Source: Actinacidiphila paucisporea (GTDB taxonomy: Bacteria > Actinomycetota > Actinomycetes > Streptomycetales > Streptomycetaceae). Taken from it: a stretch of 64,000 nucleotides of DNA. Position numbers and translations under genes: made by a program. Shown here one piece after another: positions 60,272 through 64,000 of this stretch (position 1 is the first letter of the stretch; every line of letters begins with the position of its first letter). The notes beneath the pieces were generated by a model. That model ran no database searches. It was not told where the DNA came from and saw nothing but the letters and a program-made list of their open reading frames with translations. The stretch lies in assembly GCF_900142575.1 (NCBI RefSeq), contig NZ_FRBI01000007.1:62001-126000 (forward strand), read 5' to 3'.

Positions 60272-61599
60272 GCTATGGCGCCGACCGAGTGTGGTCCGTC
60301 ACCGAACACCTGGACAGCATCCTGGGTCAGTTGACCCCGCTGGAGGCCATCGAGCTGCAACTGCTCGAGGCACAGGGCTGCGTGCTGGTCGAGGACGTCA
60401 CCGTGCCGGTGGCGCTCCCCCCGTTCGACAACAGCTCCATGGACGGCTACGCGGTACGTGTCGCCGACACGGCTGCCGCGACGCCCGAGCACCCCGCCGT
60501 CCTGGAAGTGATCGGCGATGTAGCGGCGGGCGGCGACGCGCTGCCCGAGGTAGGTCACGGCCAAGCCGCCAGGATCATGACAGGCGCCCCATTGCCGCCC
60601 GGCGCCGAGGCGGTCGTCCCCGTCGAGTGGACCGACGGCGGCAGCGGCGAGGGACCGGCTACCACCATGGCCGCGCACAGCCTCGACCCGGCTGGTGCCG
60701 GCGGAGAGGTGCGGGTGCATCAGGGCGCCGAAAAGGGGCAATTCGTACGGGTCCGCGGCAGTGACATCGCGGCAGGCGAGCTGGCGCTCGCCGCGGGAAC
60801 TGTCCTCGGCCCTCCGCAGATCGGCCTGCTGGCCGCCATCGGCCGCGGCACCGTCACCGTCAGACCGCGCCCTCGGGTCGTCGTGCTGTCGACGGGCAGC
60901 GAGTTGGTCCAGCCCGGTGAAGAGCTGGGGCCCGGCCGTATCCACGACTCCAACAGCTTCGTCCTGACCGCCGCGGCCCGGGCCGCCGGAGCCATCGCCT
61001 ACCGTGTCGGCGCCGTCGTCGACGAGGTCGAGACCCTGCGCGCCGCAATCGAGGACCAGATGGTCCGCGCCGACATCATCGTCACCACGGGCGGCGTCAG
61101 CGTCGGTGCCTACGACGTCGTAAAAGAAGCGCTGTCTTGGCTCGGCGGCACAATGGACCACGCCGAGGACGGTACGGGCAGCGCTCCCGGTCATGTCGAA
61201 TTCCGCAAACTGGCCATGCAGCCGGGTAAACCGCAGGGCTTCGGCCGGATCGGTCCCGACCGCATCCCGCTGCTTGCTCTGCCCGGCAACCCGGTCAGCG
61301 CCTATGTCTCGTTCGAACTCTTCGTCCGCCCCGCGATCCGGACGCTGATGGGTGCCGCGTCGGTTCACCGGGACGTCGTACGTGCCGCGTGCGTGACGGC
61401 GATCGACAGGTCGCCGGAAGGGCGGCGCCAGTTCCTGCGCGGCCGCTACGACCGGATCTCGGGCACCGTCACCCCGGTGGGCGGTGCCGGATCGCACCTG
61501 GTCGCGGCACTCGCGCAGGCCAACGCCCTGATCGTCGTCCCCGAGGCCGTGACCTCGTTGGAGGCCGGCAGCGAGGTCGACGTCGTGGTGCTGGACTAG
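60268..61599 (+). CDS. moeA: Molybdopterin molybdotransferase / gephyrin-like protein (MoeA, Glp)
   Basis: A 443-residue MoeA fold protein: PPFDNSSMDGYAVR, then GAEAVVPVEWT, the MPT-binding STGSELV and TTGGVSVGAYDVV, LALPGNPVSAYVSFELF and a C-terminal beta domain. MoeA inserts molybdate into molybdopterin-AMP. In Corynebacterium a MoeA-like protein in this setting (Glp) binds FtsZ and a membrane receptor (GlpR). The order galU, moeA, rimJ, membrane protein here matches M. tuberculosis Rv0993-Rv0996, so the divisome role is plausible. Start GTG 60268 overlaps galU. Confidence 0.92.
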   Translation: MSYGADRVWSVTEHLDSILGQLTPLEAIELQLLEAQGCVLVEDVTVPVALPPFDNSSMDGYAVRVADTAAATPEHPAVLEVIGDVAAGGDALPEVGHGQAARIMTGAPLPPGAEAVVPVEWTDGGSGEGPATTMAAHSLDPAGAGGEVRVHQGAEKGQFVRVRGSDIAAGELALAAGTVLGPPQIGLLAAIGRGTVTVRPRPRVVVLSTGSELVQPGEELGPGRIHDSNSFVLTAAARAAGAIAYRVGAVVDEVETLRAAIEDQMVRADIIVTTGGVSVGAYDVVKEALSWLGGTMDHAEDGTGSAPGHVEFRKLAMQPGKPQGFGRIGPDRIPLLALPGNPVSAYVSFELFVRPAIRTLMGAASVHRDVVRAACVTAIDRSPEGRRQFLRGRYDRISGTVTPVGGAGSHLVAALAQANALIVVPEAVTSLEAGSEVDVVVLD

Positions 61600-61688
61600 C
61601 GCTCGCCGCCGGTGCGCGCGGGGCCCCGGGGCGGGGAGCCGCGGCTGCCGGTACGGTGTCTGCCCTAGCGACCGCACCCGGGAGAACG

Positions 61689-62171
61689 ATGAGCAGCGCG
61701 CAGCATCACCTCACCCACCTCGACGAGGCGGGCGCGGCCCATATGGTCGACGTCTCGGCCAAGGAGGTGACCGCCCGCACCGCCCGTGCAAGCGGGCGGG
61801 TCCTGGTCAGCCCCGACGTCGTAGACCTGCTGCGCGGCGCCGGCGTGCCGAAAGGCGACGCAATTGCCACGGCGCGGATCGCGGGCATCATGGGCGCCAA
61901 GCGCACCCCGGAGCTGATTCCACTCTGCCATCCGCTGGCTGTCTCCGGGGTCAGCGTCGACCTGGTGGTCGAGGACGACGCCGTGGAGATCACCGCCACC
62001 GTGAAGACCACTGACCGCACGGGCGTGGAGATGGAGGCGCTGACCGCTGTCAGCGTGGCGGCCCTCACCGTCATCGACATGGTGAAAGCCGTGGACAAGG
62101 CGGCGGTCATCACCGACGTGCGCGTCGAGGCCAAGACCGGTGGCAAGTCCGGCGACTGGCACCGGTCATGA
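61689..62171 (+). CDS. moaC: Cyclic pyranopterin monophosphate synthase
   Basis: A 160-residue enzyme for the second step of molybdopterin synthesis: [64 protein letters not shown], with the conserved LCHPL and DMVK motifs. ATG 61689 follows GGGAG. Its stop overlaps the mogA start (ATGA). Confidence 0.95.
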   Translation: MSSAQHHLTHLDEAGAAHMVDVSAKEVTARTARASGRVLVSPDVVDLLRGAGVPKGDAIATARIAGIMGAKRTPELIPLCHPLAVSGVSVDLVVEDDAVEITATVKTTDRTGVEMEALTAVSVAALTVIDMVKAVDKAAVITDVRVEAKTGGKSGDWHRS

Positions 62172-62701
62172 CGGGTGGTCCTGCCGTCATGCGGGCGCTC
62201 GCCGTGACCGCGTCCAACCGCGCGGCCGCGGGTGTTTACGAGGACCGTGGCGGCCCGCTGATCGTCGCCGCGCTGGAAGCCCTCGGGTTCACTGTCGACG
62301 GGCCGCAGATCGTCGAGGACGGCGAGCCGGTCGGTCGGGCGCTGCGTGCGGCGGCCGCCGCCGGTTACGACGTGGTGATCACCACCGGGGGTACCGGAAT
62401 CTCACCGACCGACCGCACTCCCGAGGTGACCCGACAGGTGTTGGACTACGAAATCCCCGGCATCGCCGAGGCGATCCGCGCCGCAGGGCGGGAGAAGGTA
62501 CCGACCGCGGTGCTCTCGCGTGGCATCGCAGGGGTGGCGGGCCGCACCTTGGTGGTGAACCTTCCCGGGTCGACCGGTGGGGTCAAGGACGGGCTGGCAG
62601 CACTCACCCCTGTGCTGGCGCACGCAGTTGATCAGATTCGGGGCGGCGATCATCCGACTTCCGCACCGTCGGCGGCCTCAGTCCCCGGGAGACCGAGCTG
62701 A
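62168..62701 (+). CDS. mogA: MogA/MoaB-family molybdopterin adenylyltransferase
   Basis: A 177-residue protein: [26 protein letters not shown] loop ([15 protein letters not shown]), [29 protein letters not shown]. It activates molybdopterin by adenylation before MoeA inserts Mo. Start ATG overlaps moaC by four bases, and its stop overlaps the candidate CTG start of rimJ. Confidence 0.9.
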   Translation: MTGGPAVMRALAVTASNRAAAGVYEDRGGPLIVAALEALGFTVDGPQIVEDGEPVGRALRAAAAAGYDVVITTGGTGISPTDRTPEVTRQVLDYEIPGIAEAIRAAGREKVPTAVLSRGIAGVAGRTLVVNLPGSTGGVKDGLAALTPVLAHAVDQIRGGDHPTSAPSAASVPGRPS

Positions 62702-63318
62702 ACGGGTCCTGGCCGACGGAACTGGTGGACGGTGACATCACCCTCCGCCCGATCAGGATGCGCGACCAGCGCGCATGGCGCGAGGTCAACCGGCGCAACC
62801 GCGACTGGCTGCGCCCCTGGGAGGCGACCGTGCCGCCGGCGCCGCCCGGTCATATCGCACAGCGGCCGACATATCGACAAATGGTGCGTCATCTACGCAG
62901 CGAGGCGAGCGCCGGCCGCATGCTGCCGTTTGTCATCGACTACCAGGGCAGGCTGGCCGGCCAGCTCACCGTCGCAGGCATCACCTGGGGCTCGATGTGC
63001 TCCGCGCACATCGGCTACTGGGTGGACGAGGCGGTGGCCGGCCGCGGGGTGATGCCGACGTCCGTCGCGCTCGCCGTCGATCATTGCTTCCGGCGTGTCG
63101 GACTGCACCGCGTCGAGGTGTGCATTCGACCCGAGAACGGGCCGAGCCGCCGGGTCGCTGAAAAGCTCGGCTTCCGGGAGGAAGGGTTGCGCCCCCGCTA
63201 TCTCCATATCGACGGGGGCTGGCGCGACCATCTGGTCTACGCGCTGACAGCGGAGGAAGTCCCCGAAGGGCTGCTGAACCGCTGGCGCCAGGCGAAGCCC
63301 GGCGCATCCCAGAAATAA
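62698..63318 (+). CDS. rimJ: RimJ/RimL-type N-acetyltransferase, probable CTG start
   Basis: A 206-residue GNAT enzyme: WPTELVDGDITLRPIRMRDQRAWREVNRRNRDWLRPWE, FVIDYQGRLAGQLTVAGITWGSMCSAHIGYWVDEAVAGRGVMP (acetyl-CoA loop), VGLHRVEVCIRPENGPSRRVAEKLGF. The first normal start is GTG 62725, but homologues as I recall them begin with a GSWPTEL-type segment. CTG 62698 restores that, overlaps the mogA stop (CTGA) and has GGGAGA five bases upstream. The position after moeA corresponds to Rv0995. Confidence 0.85.
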   Translation: MNGSWPTELVDGDITLRPIRMRDQRAWREVNRRNRDWLRPWEATVPPAPPGHIAQRPTYRQMVRHLRSEASAGRMLPFVIDYQGRLAGQLTVAGITWGSMCSAHIGYWVDEAVAGRGVMPTSVALAVDHCFRRVGLHRVEVCIRPENGPSRRVAEKLGFREEGLRPRYLHIDGGWRDHLVYALTAEEVPEGLLNRWRQAKPGASQK

Positions 63319-63379
63319 GACAATTGTTCGAAAATGAAGCCTATCGCAAAAAAATCTCGGCTTATCAGCCAGATCGTGC

Positions 63380-63411
63380 GACACACCGTGCCAAATTACG
63401 TATGGCGTGTC
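63380..63411. promoter_or_regulatory. Inverted GACAC elements before sepX
   Basis: GACAC at 63380-63384 and GTGTC at 63407-63411, within a partly palindromic segment. GACAC is the core of the WhiA recognition motif. They lie 25-55 bases before the sepX start. Confidence 0.4.
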
Positions 63412-63422
63412 TCGGTTCCCCC

Positions 63423-63435
63423 TACCGTGTAGCGC
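63423..63435 (+). promoter_or_regulatory. -10 box TACCGT of a probable leaderless sepX message
   Basis: TACCGT at 63423-63428 is seven bases before the GTG start at 63436, and no ribosome site is present. Confidence 0.5.
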
Positions 63436-64000
63436 GTGAGCAGTAGTGGCCTCATCTACGCAGTCATCGTCGGGGCCTGGGCTGCCTATCTGGTGCCGAT
63501 GTGGCTCCGTAGGCAGGACGAGCTCAACGAAGCGCGTCCGACGGAACGCTTCAGCACCGCCATCCGGCTGCTGTCCGGGCGAGCGGCGATGGAGCGGCGC
63601 GTCGCCAAAGCGCGAGGTGAGAGCGTTGAGCCCGGTAGCGGCGATGTCGAGAACGACCTCGATCCCGCGGACGTCGTGGACGTCCGTGGCCTTGCCGTGC
63701 CCGCGACCGAGGTGCGCCCAGCCGCCGGCCGCGAGCGTACGGCGGCATCCGGCGCGCTGCGCCCGGACCCTCGTGCCCAGGTGCTGGCCCGGCGTCGTCG
63801 TACGACAACGCTGCTCTTCCTTGGTTTCACCGTCGGTGCGGGCGCCGCGGCAGTGGGCGGCGTCGCGCTGCTCTGGGCGCCCGCGATCCCGGCCGCGCTG
63901 CTGACGGTCTACATCGGCCAGATGCGCCGCCAGGAGCGCCGCCGCTACGAGGTGCGCCTCGACCAGCGTCACGCCGCCGAGGCGGCGCGGCGCCTTCGTG
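63436..64000 (+). CDS. sepX: SepX/GlpR divisome membrane protein (3' end outside window)
   Basis: The first 188 residues of a membrane protein: SSSGLIYAVIVGAWAAYLVPMWLRRQDELNEARPTERFSTAIRLLSG (helix 1, then the conserved cytoplasmic stretch), a charged region, then RRRRTTTLLFLGFTVGAGAAAVGGVALLWAPAIPAALLTVYIGQMRRQERRRYEVRLDQRHAAEAARR. This is the beginning of the actinobacterial GlpR/SepX family, which in Streptomyces supports cross-wall and sporulation septum formation and in Corynebacterium is the receptor of the MoeA-like Glp. GTG 63436 has a -10 box seven bases upstream (leaderless). The genes galU, moeA and rimJ upstream support the assignment. The rest of the protein lies beyond base 64000. 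Confidence 0.85.
   Translation, partial: MSSSGLIYAVIVGAWAAYLVPMWLRRQDELNEARPTERFSTAIRLLSGRAAMERRVAKARGESVEPGSGDVENDLDPADVVDVRGLAVPATEVRPAAGRERTAASGALRPDPRAQVLARRRRTTTLLFLGFTVGAGAAAVGGVALLWAPAIPAALLTVYIGQMRRQERRRYEVRLDQRHAAEAARRLR

Overview
The window is a high-GC actinobacterial chromosome segment that fits the Streptomycetaceae (Streptomyces or a close genus). This is supported by an afsK/afsS/afsR locus, a DUF397/XRE pair of the whiJ type, an HrdD-type sigma factor, fused FO synthase (FbiC), a GOLPH3-like protein beside a DD-carboxypeptidase, and a galU/moeA(glp)/rimJ/sepX cluster at the right end. Nothing looks like a prophage, plasmid or large genomic island. This is ordinary core chromosome with a few decayed or lineage-specific genes.

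Layout. Bases 1-6.6 kb hold the antibiotic-regulatory locus: a Ser/Thr kinase with a PQQ-type beta-propeller (AfsK, cut by the window edge), a small membrane protein, a 56-residue AfsS-like peptide, and AfsR. At 6.9-14.4 kb come a half-length adenylation-domain protein, a PPOX-fold protein, an acetyltransferase, a Tat-exported PHP-domain phosphoesterase, FO synthase (coenzyme F420) and an ATPase remnant. At 14.7-20.5 kb are a secreted phosphodiester glycosidase, an ADP-ribosylglycohydrolase, a sodium/solute symporter and an aminotransferase. At 20.7-25.9 kb lie the DUF397/XRE pair, GPP34 and a DD-carboxypeptidase with a very long acidic cytoplasmic tail. At 26.2-33.6 kb are a HTH_42 (AlkZ-like) protein, a copper-export operon copZ-copA with a palindromic CsoR-type operator, panD, a VOC protein, an RluA-type pseudouridine synthase and tRNA-Arg(CCT).

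At 33.9-45.9 kb is a redox and drug-response stretch: a protein with a RHIM-like tail motif, an LLM flavin oxidoreductase coupled to its FMN reductase, two similar DHA2 exporters, an ABC ATPase, and MarR and TetR regulators. It also holds a His-rich lipoprotein next to a DODA-type dioxygenase. Three exact copies of TTGAANNTTCAA tie the MarR gene to the dioxygenase/lipoprotein unit. At 46-55.7 kb are hrdD behind a SigR-like promoter, a VIT-family protein, L-cysteine desulfhydrase, MTA phosphorylase, an FmdB/Ruc-like zinc-ribbon chaperone candidate behind a CIRCE (HrcA) operator, an MFS transporter and a K+/H+ antiporter. At 55.9-64 kb are a penicillin-acylase-family enzyme, 5-formyl-THF cyclo-ligase, and the run galU, moeA/glp, moaC, mogA, rimJ and sepX/glpR (cut by the window end). 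This last run joins molybdenum-cofactor genes to the Glp/GlpR cell-division pair described in Corynebacterium and Streptomyces.

The most useful new observations are the three-site MarR regulon, the CIRCE site in front of the FmdB gene, the SigR-like promoter of hrdD, the two probable CTG start codons (antiporter and rimJ), the G-run array after afsS, and the RHIM-like tail of the 168-residue protein. All family names come from reading motifs and remembered families; no database search was run.
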